Source: Cytobacillus gottheilii | GTDB lineage: Bacteria > Bacillota > Bacilli > Bacillales > Cytobacillaceae | Length of the DNA: 64,000 bases | Assembly: GCF_001636345.1 (NCBI RefSeq) | Contig: NZ_KV440945.1 | Span: 3,057,354 to 3,121,353 of the forward strand | Reading direction: 5' to 3' | Shown: piece after piece, positions 44,072 through 52,654 of the stretch | How positions within the stretch are numbered: position 1 is the stretch's first letter | How the letters are laid out: each line of letters starts with the position of its first letter | Program-made: the position numbers and the translations under genes | Notes under the pieces: model-generated | What the model was told of the DNA's origin: nothing | Database searches by the model: none | The model's input: the letters and a program-made list of their open reading frames with translations, nothing else

Positions 44072-45532
44072 TTAAGTGCCACAATAGGTTACATATGGCT
44101 GGTCTGTAGCAGCTGGAGCATTTCTATACTTCTGCTGTATTGCTCTTGAATGTAAAAATGGCTGTGAGAGAACTTGCAGCAGTTCATTCATAACCTCATA
44201 TTGACCACTTTCCTCAGCTGCTTTAAGTGCTTCTTCAACCAGATGGTTTCTCGGAATTACAGCTGGATTGTGTTTTTTCATGAGTTCCTGGACTTCTTCT
44301 TTGCTATTAGCTTGTCTGCTTAACCGGTTTTGCCATTTTTCATGCCAATTCATAAAGTCTTTTTCATTAAATAACGGATTTTCATCATGATGATGAAAAG
44401 TGAGTGCAAGAAAGGTATTGGTAAAATCAGCATGATGTTTATGCATAATTTCCAATAACTCCTTAATCAGGTTCGCATCTTCTTTTTCATGATGAAATAA
44501 TCCTAATTTTTTTCTCATTCCTTCAAGCCATTTCATTTCAAATGCAGCAGAAAATCCGGAAATTGCCTCTTGTGCAAGTTCAAGCGCCTTTTCCTCATGA
44601 TCATCAAGGATGGGCAAAAGTGATTCAGCAAAACGAGCCAGATTCCAAGCTGCCATATATGGCTGATTACCATATGCGTATCGGCCTTCTCGATCGATTG
44701 AGCTAAATACAGTCGAAGGATCGTATTCATCCATAAATGCACACGGCCCATAATCAATTGTTTCTCCGCTAATCGTCATGTTATCCGTATTCATTACACC
44801 ATGAATAAATCCAACTAATTGCCAATTGGCAACAAGCTCAGCCTGTCGTTTTATGACTTCTTCCAAAAAGGACAGATTAGGGTTTGAACTGTCTTTCACA
44901 CTTGGATAATGCCGATCAATAGCGTATGATGCTAAAGCCTGCAGATCCTCCTTATTCCCAAAAGCAGCCGCATATTGGAACGTACCTACACGCAAATGGC
45001 TAGAAGCAACTCTTGTTAAAACAGCGCCTGGCAGGACCCTTTCCCGCTGAATATTATCTCCTGTTAAAGTGACAGCAAGACTTCTTGTTGTTGTGATTTG
45101 AAGAGCATGCATCGCCTCACTAATAATATATTCTCTAAGCATAGGGCCTAGCGCCGCCCTGCCATCTCCACCTCTTGAAAACGGTGTTCTGCCTGAGCCC
45201 TTTAATTGAATATCCATGCGCTGATCTTCTGTAACTTGTTCACCCATTAATACAGCTCTTCCATCTCCAAGCTTATTAAAATGGGCAAACTGATGGCCAG
45301 CATAAGCCTGGGCAAGCGGTTCGGCGTTATCTGGAAAGCGGCTTCCTGCTAAGATTTCCGCCCCATACTCTTTTTCCAATAAATCGGAATCCAGCTGCAG
45401 GGAATCTGCTAATGGTTTATTAAATATCACTACTTTTGGATCAGATACAGGATTTGCATCCATCTTTTTATAAAAGATAGGCGGTAAGTTTACATAACTG
45501 TTATCAAAATTCCATCCGTACTTATCTTTCAT
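44072..45532 (-). CDS. selO: Protein adenylyltransferase SelO (YdiU/UPF0061)
   Basis: A 486-residue pseudokinase-fold enzyme that transfers AMP from ATP to Ser/Thr/Tyr of target proteins. Motifs: [42 protein letters not shown] (nucleotide loop), and the active-site/metal segment [24 protein letters not shown]. There is no selenocysteine; the C-terminus YVTYCGT ends with the CG(T) seen in Cys versions. The ATG at 45532 follows GGAAGGTGAT; a GTG three codons upstream is inside that site. It is monocistronic. SelO is linked to redox stress in other organisms. Confidence 0.94.
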   Translation of the reverse strand: MKDKYGWNFDNSYVNLPPIFYKKMDANPVSDPKVVIFNKPLADSLQLDSDLLEKEYGAEILAGSRFPDNAEPLAQAYAGHQFAHFNKLGDGRAVLMGEQVTEDQRMDIQLKGSGRTPFSRGGDGRAALGPMLREYIISEAMHALQITTTRSLAVTLTGDNIQRERVLPGAVLTRVASSHLRVGTFQYAAAFGNKEDLQALASYAIDRHYPSVKDSSNPNLSFLEEVIKRQAELVANWQLVGFIHGVMNTDNMTISGETIDYGPCAFMDEYDPSTVFSSIDREGRYAYGNQPYMAAWNLARFAESLLPILDDHEEKALELAQEAISGFSAAFEMKWLEGMRKKLGLFHHEKEDANLIKELLEIMHKHHADFTNTFLALTFHHHDENPLFNEKDFMNWHEKWQNRLSRQANSKEEVQELMKKHNPAVIPRNHLVEEALKAAEESGQYEVMNELLQVLSQPFLHSRAIQQKYRNAPAATDQPYVTYCGT

Positions 45533-45688
45533 ATCAATCACCTTCCTTTGTTAATCTTTCTGCATGTATGTATTACATTTTCCTCTTCCTTTAAGGAATT
45601 ATCCGCATTTTCATCATCATATCATGTAATTTTTTTATATTGGAGAAAGATGCTTATCCCCCGTCCTAATGAAGGGGGATAAATGCTA

Positions 45689-46423
45689 TTATGCGAGCGG
45701 ATGAGGAGCAAATTGTGCTAAATATTTTGCATCTAAACGGCTATGCTGCGGAAGAAGATAAGCTGATTGTGTTGCTCCTTCTTTTCTTAACGTATTAAGG
45801 GCATCAATCATTCCCTTTGAACTTTCCATGCCTATTCCATGTCCGAAAAACGAATCTCCGCCTAAATAAATGCAATTTTCACCGGTCCAGACAGGGTGAT
45901 CGAAATCTGGATTATAAAAGTAAACTATATCCCCCGGGATATAATCTCTGCCTTCCTTTGTTACAATCCCTAAGTCGTGATCATAATTCCAGTCCCATAC
46001 AAGCAGCCCCTGAAATAAAGTATTAAATCGGCTCGTTGCGATCGAAGATAAGACCGCTTTATAGCACATTAAGACAATAGCAGTCGTACATTCAAATGCA
46101 TACTCCCTGCTGTTTTTATAAACATCTATAATGGCATCTGATGGAAGAACAGCTGGATTTAATAAGTAGCCATATTTAATTTTTTTCCAAATGGCAGGAT
46201 TAAATTTTGAGGTTGGAAACGGCGCAAATTGAACTTCACTCTTATGCAAATCCTTGGCAGCTTGGATAATATTCTCTCTTAGCGTTATTTCAAAGTAAAG
46301 TTCATGAAGTGTTTGATATTGATGCACAGTCGGACTGTTTTCAAGAGCAAGAACAATCTCACGCTGTATCCCCTGGAATTGGCTAATATCCGGCTTGCTG
46401 GCATAGTTAATGATTACAGACAA
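45689..46423 (-). CDS. tgl: Spore coat protein-glutamine gamma-glutamyltransferase Tgl
   Basis: A 244-residue transglutaminase that cross-links spore-coat proteins through epsilon-(gamma-glutamyl)lysine bonds. The catalytic cysteine is in REYAFECTTAIVLMCYKAV (Cys112), and the partner His lies in DSFFGHGIGM. Length matches B. subtilis Tgl (245). Translation starts at TTG, with AAAGGAGGGT 6 nt upstream. It should be expressed in the mother cell late in sporulation. It is monocistronic. Confidence 0.95.
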   Translation of the reverse strand: MSVIINYASKPDISQFQGIQREIVLALENSPTVHQYQTLHELYFEITLRENIIQAAKDLHKSEVQFAPFPTSKFNPAIWKKIKYGYLLNPAVLPSDAIIDVYKNSREYAFECTTAIVLMCYKAVLSSIATSRFNTLFQGLLVWDWNYDHDLGIVTKEGRDYIPGDIVYFYNPDFDHPVWTGENCIYLGGDSFFGHGIGMESSKGMIDALNTLRKEGATQSAYLLPQHSRLDAKYLAQFAPHPLA

Positions 46424-46606
46424 CGGGGTACCCTCCTTTATGCCATGCTGCTAAAAACATGAATACTTTTATAATTTATGGGTTTAAGGGAAGAAGGGTT
46501 CCACTGAAAATGAGAATTCGAATGGAATCTAGCATAACTCCTTCAGATGTTAAAACGCTCTCATTTTGGGTAAAGGTAGAGTAAAATATGGAGGGAGAAG
46601 GTAACC

Positions 46607-46840
46607 ATGAACAATCACAAAAAATATGATCATCCTGAACAATATAAAACCGATAAAGAAAGCCTCTTTGATAAATTTGAATCAGAAAAAAATGTCGACC
46701 CGCTGCCTGTCGAAGATTTAAACGAAGAAGTGAAAGAAGAAGAAGAAGGAGAAAAAACAAAAGACAGTTCTTCAACACAGAAAAAATATGAAGCTGATTT
46801 TAAAACGATTAAAAAGAAAAAAATATTCGGCGGTGATTAG
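46607..46840 (+). CDS. Highly charged small protein, unknown function
   Basis: A 77-residue protein made almost entirely of charged and polar residues: MNNHKKYDHPEQYKTDKESL at the start, an EEVKEEEEGEK acidic run in the middle and a basic KKKKIFGG tail. It is probably disordered, with no hydrophobic segment. GGAGGGAGAAGG before the ATG and a downstream terminator support expression. I recognise no family. Confidence 0.6.
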   Translation: MNNHKKYDHPEQYKTDKESLFDKFESEKNVDPLPVEDLNEEVKEEEEGEKTKDSSSTQKKYEADFKTIKKKKIFGGD

Positions 46841-46879
46841 AAGTAATATTTCCAGTAAAAACAATTAAATCCAGCACTG

Positions 46880-46910
46880 GGAGTCAGTTCTTAAAACTGG
46901 CTTTTTTTTC
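46880..46910 (+). terminator. Terminator after the charged small protein
   Basis: AGTCAGTT pairs with AACTGGCT (with a G-U pair) around a short loop, followed by eight Ts. Confidence 0.88.
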
Positions 46911-47015
46911 GTGCAAATCGATATAACTTCTAGTGAATTAACTTTGACAAGGAAGCTAGTAAGTGCTAATTTTAAGAATGATAGAGAAGTTTTTAAGATT
47001 ACGAGGTGTTTTATA

Positions 47016-47252
47016 GTGAATAAAGAGGTTATTAAATTTATTAGACAAAGCTATAATATGACGCAACGTGACTTTGCACGCATTGTCAGCTGCAGTTTTT
47101 CCCTAATCGCTTTAGTAGAAGTTGGCAAAAGAAGAGTCACCGAAGACTTGGAACATAAAATTAAAATGGCATTTGACATAGATGATAAACAGCTTCAGTC
47201 GATCACTTCCCTTATTTCAGAGTTTAGCAAAGGAATTCCACCATTTATGTAA
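47016..47252 (+). CDS. Small XRE-type helix-turn-helix protein
   Basis: The 78-residue protein is almost only a Cro/C1-type HTH (about residues 5-60, VIKFIRQSYNMTQRDFARIVSCSFSLIALVEVGKRRVTEDLEHKIKMAFD). The GTG at 47016 is chosen because GAGGTG precedes it by 6 nt; the longer in-frame ATG at 46911 lies inside the previous terminator. It ends 26 bp from the convergent response regulator. Its target is unknown. It could be a stand-alone repressor of mobile-element or stress origin. Confidence 0.75.
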   Translation: MNKEVIKFIRQSYNMTQRDFARIVSCSFSLIALVEVGKRRVTEDLEHKIKMAFDIDDKQLQSITSLISEFSKGIPPFM

Positions 47253-47277
47253 AGGCTGGTAGTCCACGAAGAAATCA

Positions 47278-47880
47278 CTAAATCCAGCCCTTTTCTTCTG
47301 CGCTAGAAATGGCCTCAATTCTGTTTTTAGCATGCATTTTGCTGATAATTTCTGACATATAATTTCTGACAGTGCCGTTTGATAGAAAAAGACTTGCTGC
47401 AATTTCTTTTGTTGTTTTGCCTTCAGATGCCAACCTTAATATTTCCTGTTCCCTGTGTGTTAGAGGATTTTCATTTCTCATGGCTCCAAAAATTAACTCT
47501 GGTGCATACTCTTTTTTTCCTTTCATGACATTGCGAATGGCTTCCGCTAATTCATCACTTGAACCATCCTTTAATAAATAGCCAGAAACATTTGCGTTTA
47601 ACGCTCTTTCTAAATAACCTGGCCGGGCAAACGTAGTTAAAATAATCATTTTACAGGGATGATTTTCCTTATTTAAGGTCTCTGCCACTTCAAGACCATT
47701 TTTATAAGGCATTTCAATATCCAATAAGCAAACATCAGGATGTAATGAATAAATCTGCTCTAATGCTTGTCTTCCATTTTCAACCTGACCTATCACTTGC
47801 AGGTCCTCTTCAAAATCTAGCAATGTCCCCAGTGCACCTCTTAACATGCTCTGATCTTCAGCAATTACTATTTTTATCAT
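47278..47880 (-). CDS. NarL/LuxR-family response regulator (DesR/YvfU-like)
   Basis: A 200-residue regulator. The receiver domain spans 1-120, with the acidic pocket AEDQ, phospho-acceptor Asp in VCLLDIEMP (about residue 54), and Thr/Lys switch residues (LTTFARPGY, YLLKDG). A C-terminal LuxR HTH covers about 137-195 (LTHREQEILRLASEGKTTKEIAASLFLSNGTVRNYMSEI). It is the last gene of an ABC transporter/two-component operon, 2 bp after the kinase. It likely controls that operon through the palindromes upstream of the ATPase gene. Confidence 0.93.
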   Translation of the reverse strand: MIKIVIAEDQSMLRGALGTLLDFEEDLQVIGQVENGRQALEQIYSLHPDVCLLDIEMPYKNGLEVAETLNKENHPCKMIILTTFARPGYLERALNANVSGYLLKDGSSDELAEAIRNVMKGKKEYAPELIFGAMRNENPLTHREQEILRLASEGKTTKEIAASLFLSNGTVRNYMSEIISKMHAKNRIEAISSAEEKGWI

Positions 47881-47882
47881 CT

Positions 47883-48998
47883 CTATCCCCCCGAAACGAC
47901 TGGAACATATATTTGAACGGTTGTTCCTTTGTCATTTTTCACTTGCAGTTTTCCTTCTATGAGGCTTAGACGTTCTGCCATCCCTTTTAATCCATTACCA
48001 TCTGAAGGCGTTCCAACCATACCTCTGCCGTCGTCCCTGATGGTTAAGAACAAGCTCCCATCATCCTTCATGATATCCAGCATGCATTTTTTAGCTTGAC
48101 TATGCTTTACGATATTTGTTACTGATTCGCGGACACACATGCTAAGAATACTTTGCAGAACGATTGGAATTGTATTTACATCTGTTCTTTCCTCTACTTC
48201 ATACTTGATGCCAGCTGCATGTAAAAGTGCCTCTGCTTCAAATATTTCTTCTGCAAGGGTTTTTGTTCTCATTTCGGAAACAAGCTCTCTTACTTGCATT
48301 AAGGCAATTCTTGAAGTTTTGGCAATCTCTAAAGCTTCATCTCTTGCTTTTTGTGCATCCTTTTCAGTTAACTTGCCAACTAATTGGGCTTTTAACGTAA
48401 TCAGTGATAATGTGTGTCCAAGCGTATCGTGTAAGTCTCTGGCAATTCTCAGCCGTTCTTCTTTTTTGACTAGTACTTCAATCCGCTCATTTGCCTCTTC
48501 CAGCTTTCTTTCTAATTCCAGTTTTCGATACATGGAACGAATGCCAAATGGACTGGCTATCATAATCACAATAAACATAAACAAGATATAATAACCATTT
48601 GATAGAACATATGGTAAATGCATCAGGATCGGAAACAAAAGAGTAATGGTTAAACCACCCAATGCATAATAGAATCTGCGTTTCTCTGGAAACCAAGCTA
48701 TAAAATGAGCCGTGAAAAATCCCAGGAAAAGAAAGTTCAAATTATAAAAGACTGATAATATAAGAATAATCAGCAGCTGGCCAACGATCCACTGATGAAA
48801 TATATGTCCCTCAATTAAAAAATAAAGCTGTCGATAGGATATGAAAAAAATAAACAGCAGAAGATAACCAATAAACATTTTCCAGCCTTGTTCGGTGCTA
48901 ATATAATAAAATGGCATGATAAAATAGATAAGGAAGACATATGGAAAATAACCATATCTTTTTGGAAATATTTCAATCTCCCTTATCTTTTTTAACAT
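47883..48998 (-). CDS. Sensor histidine kinase (DesK/YvfT-like)
   Basis: A 371-residue kinase with about five to six N-terminal helices (residues 15-160) and no large extracellular domain. A coiled linker follows (RKLELERKLEEANERIEVL), then HisKA_3 with the phospho-His in LRIARDLHDTLGHTLSL, and an HATPase with DDGRGM and GNGLKGMAERL. The membrane-embedded sensor resembles DesK, which reads membrane thickness. The neighbouring ABC genes resemble the yvfRS-yvfTU arrangement, so it may sense membrane-active compounds. That is inferred. Confidence 0.92.
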   Translation of the reverse strand: MLKKIREIEIFPKRYGYFPYVFLIYFIMPFYYISTEQGWKMFIGYLLLFIFFISYRQLYFLIEGHIFHQWIVGQLLIILILSVFYNLNFLFLGFFTAHFIAWFPEKRRFYYALGGLTITLLFPILMHLPYVLSNGYYILFMFIVIMIASPFGIRSMYRKLELERKLEEANERIEVLVKKEERLRIARDLHDTLGHTLSLITLKAQLVGKLTEKDAQKARDEALEIAKTSRIALMQVRELVSEMRTKTLAEEIFEAEALLHAAGIKYEVEERTDVNTIPIVLQSILSMCVRESVTNIVKHSQAKKCMLDIMKDDGSLFLTIRDDGRGMVGTPSDGNGLKGMAERLSLIEGKLQVKNDKGTTVQIYVPVVSGG

Positions 48999-48999
48999 C

Positions 49000-49749
49000 T
49001 TACCCCACCGCCGCTTCTTGTTTTTTCCTTATATAGATTGATAGTATCATAAAAACTGCCAAATATGCTGCTAGAATCACGACATTACTCCATTCCGGAA
49101 GTTCCCCTTTTACAAGGAGCCATGCCCCATTTCCATAGTTATAAGCAGGAAGATATGTTGTAATATTTTGAATAAATTCAGGGAGGATATCTATAGGCAT
49201 CCAAAGTCCGCCTGTAATGGCAAAGCCAAGATAGAGAATATTACTGATTCCTGATGCTGTATCCACTTTTTTCATATTGCCGATTAAAGTTCCAATTGCA
49301 AGGAATGGTAAAGAAGCAGCTAAAATCCATGAACCGCTTGATATCCATTCAACTGCACTTAATTTAACTCCATTTATAATTGCACCAGCTAAAAAAATTA
49401 TGACGATGGAGAAAACATGGATAAAAGTCTGACCCGCCATCTTAGAAATAAAATAGACACTGTCAGATAACGGTGTGATCCGCATAAACATTGACCATCC
49501 TTTAGCCCTTTCTTCAACTAGCCGAATCCCCAATGTCATTATACTTGTTCCCATCACACTGAAAACAGTCATCGACATTAAATAATGTGCCTGCCATTCC
49601 TCTTGGTTGCCTATTCCAGTATTAAATATTTTCGTAAAGAGTGTGTAAAAAAGAATAGGCATAAATAACGACCAAAAAACATAATAAGGATTACGTAATA
49701 TTCTAATAATCTCCACTTTACACTGCGTTATTAACATTTTCAATGACAT
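49000..49749 (-). CDS. ABC-2 type transporter permease
   Basis: A 249-residue export permease with six helices: N-terminal re-entrant RNPYYVFWSLFMPILFYTLF, then helices around residues 55-75, 100-122, 133-155, 165-190 and 222-241. It lies between the ATPase gene, which it overlaps by 32 bp, and the kinase gene, one base downstream. It resembles YvfS and LnrM/N-type exporters of membrane-damaging compounds or lipids. The substrate is unknown. Confidence 0.88.
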   Translation of the reverse strand: MSLKMLITQCKVEIIRILRNPYYVFWSLFMPILFYTLFTKIFNTGIGNQEEWQAHYLMSMTVFSVMGTSIMTLGIRLVEERAKGWSMFMRITPLSDSVYFISKMAGQTFIHVFSIVIIFLAGAIINGVKLSAVEWISSGSWILAASLPFLAIGTLIGNMKKVDTASGISNILYLGFAITGGLWMPIDILPEFIQNITTYLPAYNYGNGAWLLVKGELPEWSNVVILAAYLAVFMILSIYIRKKQEAAVG

Positions 49750-50647
49750 CTGCTCCTTCCTGTGCTGTCAGCTGTTCAAAAGCCTCATCCAGCCGGCCGC
49801 TCTCAACCAGTATGTCCTTTACATCAAGCTTTCTGTTAAATATTTCAGCTACCACGATGTCACTATTTTCTGAAACAAGATAGCAGCGGTCACCTTTTTG
49901 ATAAACTTCCGTTACAGCAGGAATGGACCTTAACTCTTCAAACGAGAGCGCATTTTGACCTGGCACAAACGAAACGGATTGCCTCGATAATTTTGACTTT
50001 ATTTGTGCTGGTGTTCCATCTGCAATTACCTTTCCTTTTTGAAAGAGGATAATTCGATCAGCAGCATCATCTGCTTCCTGTAAATAATGAGTTGTGAATA
50101 CAACTGTTTTACCTTTATTCTGGAGCTCCTTTACCGTATTCCAAAATTTGCGCCTGCTGGAGATATCCATGCCCACAGTGGGCTCATCAAAAAAGAGCAA
50201 ATCAGGGTCCCCAGCTAGCGCTAGAGCAAATGATAATCTTCTCTTCTGACCTCCTGAGAGCTTATCTGCTCTTTTTTTCATATCCTCCTCATTCAATCCA
50301 GTTAGAGTAACCAGTTCATGAATGGATAGAGATTTAGGGTAATAGCTCCTGAATAGCTGCAGAATTTCACGCACTGTTAAAGCATCAATGACGCTCACCT
50401 CTTGAAGCATTGTGCCAATTCTCTCTCTTACTTTTTTTTCTTTCGGCGGGGATCCAAATAAAGTGACCGTTCCGCTGCTCTGCTGAAGCAATCCAAGCAT
50501 CATCATAATAGTTGTCGTTTTCCCGGCACCATTCGGACCTAAAATGGCAACTATTTCTCCCTTTTGTATCGTCAAAGTAACATCATCAACAGCCTTCATC
50601 TCTTTAAACTTTTTGGTAACTCCATTTAATGTAATAATCGTCTCCAT
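49718..50647 (-). CDS. ABC transporter ATP-binding protein (YvfR-like)
   Basis: A 309-residue ATPase. Walker A is GPNGAGKTT, the Q-loop lies near TMLQEVSVID, the signature is LSGGQKRRLSFALAL, and Walker B is LLFFDEPTVGMD, with the H-switch in FTTHYLQEAD. The C-terminal 80 residues form an accessory domain with no assigned role. The ATG at 50647 is chosen because GGAGG lies 10 nt upstream; the GTG at 50656 is too close to it. It is the first gene of the operon and overlaps the permease gene. Confidence 0.93.
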   Translation of the reverse strand: METIITLNGVTKKFKEMKAVDDVTLTIQKGEIVAILGPNGAGKTTTIMMMLGLLQQSSGTVTLFGSPPKEKKVRERIGTMLQEVSVIDALTVREILQLFRSYYPKSLSIHELVTLTGLNEEDMKKRADKLSGGQKRRLSFALALAGDPDLLFFDEPTVGMDISSRRKFWNTVKELQNKGKTVVFTTHYLQEADDAADRIILFQKGKVIADGTPAQIKSKLSRQSVSFVPGQNALSFEELRSIPAVTEVYQKGDRCYLVSENSDIVVAEIFNRKLDVKDILVESGRLDEAFEQLTAQEGADVIENVNNAV

Positions 50648-50711
50648 TTTTTTCACACCTCCATTGTCAACTTCATCCTACAACAATGCTATGAATGCCA
50701 TTAGTGGATAT

Positions 50712-50740
50712 TGTCATTTATTTGAGATGACAATTGTCAT
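50712..50740. promoter_or_regulatory. Palindromic operator cluster upstream of the ABC/two-component operon
   Basis: ATGACAATTGTCAT (50727-50740) is a perfect 14-bp palindrome. TGTCAT at 50712-50717 makes a second, spaced inverted repeat with its left arm, and TGACA recurs at 50748-50752. The cluster is about 65-95 bp upstream of the ATPase start, where a response-regulator dimer site would be expected. Confidence 0.6.
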
Positions 50741-50780
50741 GATCTACTGACAAAATTTCATTGCAATTTATTTTTTATAT

Positions 50781-50808
50781 AAAAAACCCCCAACAGTCTG
50801 TCGGGAGC
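50781..50808 (-). terminator. Terminator of the exonuclease gene
   Basis: On the minus strand, CTCCCGACAG faces CTGTTGGGGG and a run of six Ts follows. It lies 14 bp after the stop. Confidence 0.8.
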
Positions 50809-50821
50809 ATCACATACGATT

Positions 50822-51523
50822 TCATTTTTTTGCGAGCATTTCATAAACATCATTCATATTTTGACAGCCTAATGTTTCAACGTCTTGGCAATATTTTAAC
50901 CACAGCTTGGCGGTTAGTATGGCATCCCCAAGAGCGTGATGGCGATTATATACCTCAATTCCATGCCGTTTACAGCAATCTTCCAGCTTAATGGAGCTTT
51001 CTTCTTGTTCCACAAGCCGATATAGAAATGATGTATCAAACAAACGATGCCTAAATGGGGTTTTGAAATTCGCCCAGCATACCTGCTGCATAAATTTTTT
51101 CTCGTGACTGCTATGATGAGCAATAAGCGGCAAATCTTTAACATACTTAAAAAAAAGCATTAAAGCATCCGAAATCTTAGGAGCATCTGCTAGGTGTTCT
51201 TGTTTGATTCCAGTTAACAAAACGATTTCTTCTGATAGCGTTTTAGACGAATGAATTAGCGTGTAAAAGGACTCATTTTCTAAAAGTTCCCCATTTTGTA
51301 TTTTCACTGCTCCAATTGAAAGAATTTGATCTCCCTTGTCAGGGTAAAATCCAGTTGTTTCAATATCAAAAACGACCGCATTTAACCTTCTGAGCGGCAT
51401 GTTCATGATATCATTAGCAGCAATCTCCCGCTGCAGCTGCCTTATATATGCGAGATGCTGTGAATTCTCTTTAGATAGGCCTCCAAAAAGATTCCTAATC
51501 ATTCTCCATGGTTCATTCGCCAT
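50822..51523 (-). CDS. DnaQ-like 3'-5' exonuclease (DEDDh family)
   Basis: The 233-residue protein carries an RNase T/DnaQ exonuclease domain from about residue 45. Motif ExoI is VVFDIETTGFYP (catalytic D and E), ExoII region PLIAHHSSHEKKF, and ExoIII HHALGDAILTAKLW (H and D). The N-terminal 40 residues are helical. It begins 2 bp after the nucleotidyltransferase-like gene and its ribosome site lies in that gene's last codons, so the two form an operon. Single-strand DNA or RNA substrates are possible. Confidence 0.9.
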   Translation of the reverse strand: MANEPWRMIRNLFGGLSKENSQHLAYIRQLQREIAANDIMNMPLRRLNAVVFDIETTGFYPDKGDQILSIGAVKIQNGELLENESFYTLIHSSKTLSEEIVLLTGIKQEHLADAPKISDALMLFFKYVKDLPLIAHHSSHEKKFMQQVCWANFKTPFRHRLFDTSFLYRLVEQEESSIKLEDCCKRHGIEVYNRHHALGDAILTAKLWLKYCQDVETLGCQNMNDVYEMLAKK

Positions 51524-51525
51524 TT

Positions 51526-52494
51526 TTACACCTTCTCAATTAAAGCAATGACATATTGATGAAGCTGCTTTGCTTTTTTTAAAATATGCTTTAGTTCAGC
51601 TCTTTCGACCTTTGATAATTCCGTGACATTCAGATAATGAGCATCTTCATATGAGCTGACAAAAATCAGCCTATTTACACGAATTTGAAGCAAAGCCTTA
51701 TAGGCAAAATAATATTCTTTCAGCATAATCGCATATTGTTTATCTTTAAGTAAAATCAGCATCCTTTTCTCAGTCGGAGATTCAAGAATTCCTTCCTTAA
51801 CAGCTAGTATTCGAATAGCATTTACAAAGGGTATAAATGCTGAATATTTTAGATCAACACATCCATGATATTTCCCTTTTTCCTCTACGATCAATTGCCC
51901 AAGAGGACCGATTGTGTTTTTGAAATGCTGTACATTTTCCATCACCCGTTTAATCAGATTAGGATGCTCTTGACTGTACTCATGAATAAAAGACTTTAAA
52001 TCTTCTACTAATTGATTCTGTCCGATCAAAGCTCTGGCATCATAAAAAATTTGCAAATTGCGTATATCAGCCCAGCTTGCCTCTTCCATCCAATGATTCA
52101 GTTGTTTTTCCCATTCTTGATGAGACTTGCACCATAAAGGATTGCTGCTCATTACATTCCCTTCACAAAACGGATAACCAACCTCATTAAGCCCAATAGA
52201 TATTTCCTCACCTAAATGGAGAAAAAAAATATTTGCCTCTTTTGTATCCTCTACATAAATAATCCCATGGTCTTGATCACTGAAAAGCCCCTGTTCAAAT
52301 CTCCCGCCGCTACCAGTAAGGAAAAAGGCAAAATGACATGGCGGTTCACCAATCTTCTCTATAGCAAGACGTGCAACATTTCCAATAATATGGTCGTGAA
52401 ATTTATTTAACATATCTGTATTTTGTAGATTTTGATACACTTGTTTGTTTTTCCAACTCTTTATATCACGATAACTGGAGAAAGATGTTTCCAA
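51526..52494 (-). CDS. GlnD-like DUF294 nucleotidyltransferase-fold protein
   Basis: A 322-residue protein. The nucleotidyltransferase motif appears as LTGSGGRFEQGLFSDQDHGIIY (GS near 61-62, Asp73 and Asp75). The C-terminal half matches the DUF294 substrate-binding helical domain (LGQLIVEEKGKYHGCVDLKYSAFIPFVNAIRILAV). CBS domains often fused to this family are absent. The start is TTG after GGAAGGG. It is followed by the exonuclease gene and lies between amtB and that gene on the same strand, with a terminator between it and amtB. Related GlnD enzymes uridylylate PII; a similar role here is not proven. Confidence 0.85.
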   Translation of the reverse strand: METSFSSYRDIKSWKNKQVYQNLQNTDMLNKFHDHIIGNVARLAIEKIGEPPCHFAFFLTGSGGRFEQGLFSDQDHGIIYVEDTKEANIFFLHLGEEISIGLNEVGYPFCEGNVMSSNPLWCKSHQEWEKQLNHWMEEASWADIRNLQIFYDARALIGQNQLVEDLKSFIHEYSQEHPNLIKRVMENVQHFKNTIGPLGQLIVEEKGKYHGCVDLKYSAFIPFVNAIRILAVKEGILESPTEKRMLILLKDKQYAIMLKEYYFAYKALLQIRVNRLIFVSSYEDAHYLNVTELSKVERAELKHILKKAKQLHQYVIALIEKV

Positions 52495-52591
52495 TCTAAC
52501 CCTTCCTTTTTAAAGCATTTTAAATTTCGTATAAAACTTACCCTTCTTTATAGCTTAACAAATCGAGTAATACCAGGTTTATTAATTAAGG

Positions 52592-52630
52592 TAAAATAGC
52601 GTCCATAATCGCAATTGATTATGGACGCTG
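52592..52630 (-). terminator. Terminator of amtB
   Basis: AGCGTCCATAATC (52598-52610) pairs perfectly with GATTATGGACGCT (52617-52629). The minus strand continues into ATTTTACC. Confidence 0.88.
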
Positions 52631-52654
52631 CCAAGGTTTACTTATTTTTAAAAA

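Noticed and set aside
46476-46778. 100-codon minus-strand ORF with Leu-rich start
   Set aside because: It is antisense to the charged mini-protein, whose Glu/Lys codons read as Leu/Phe/Ser in reverse; the sense strand has the ribosome site and terminator.
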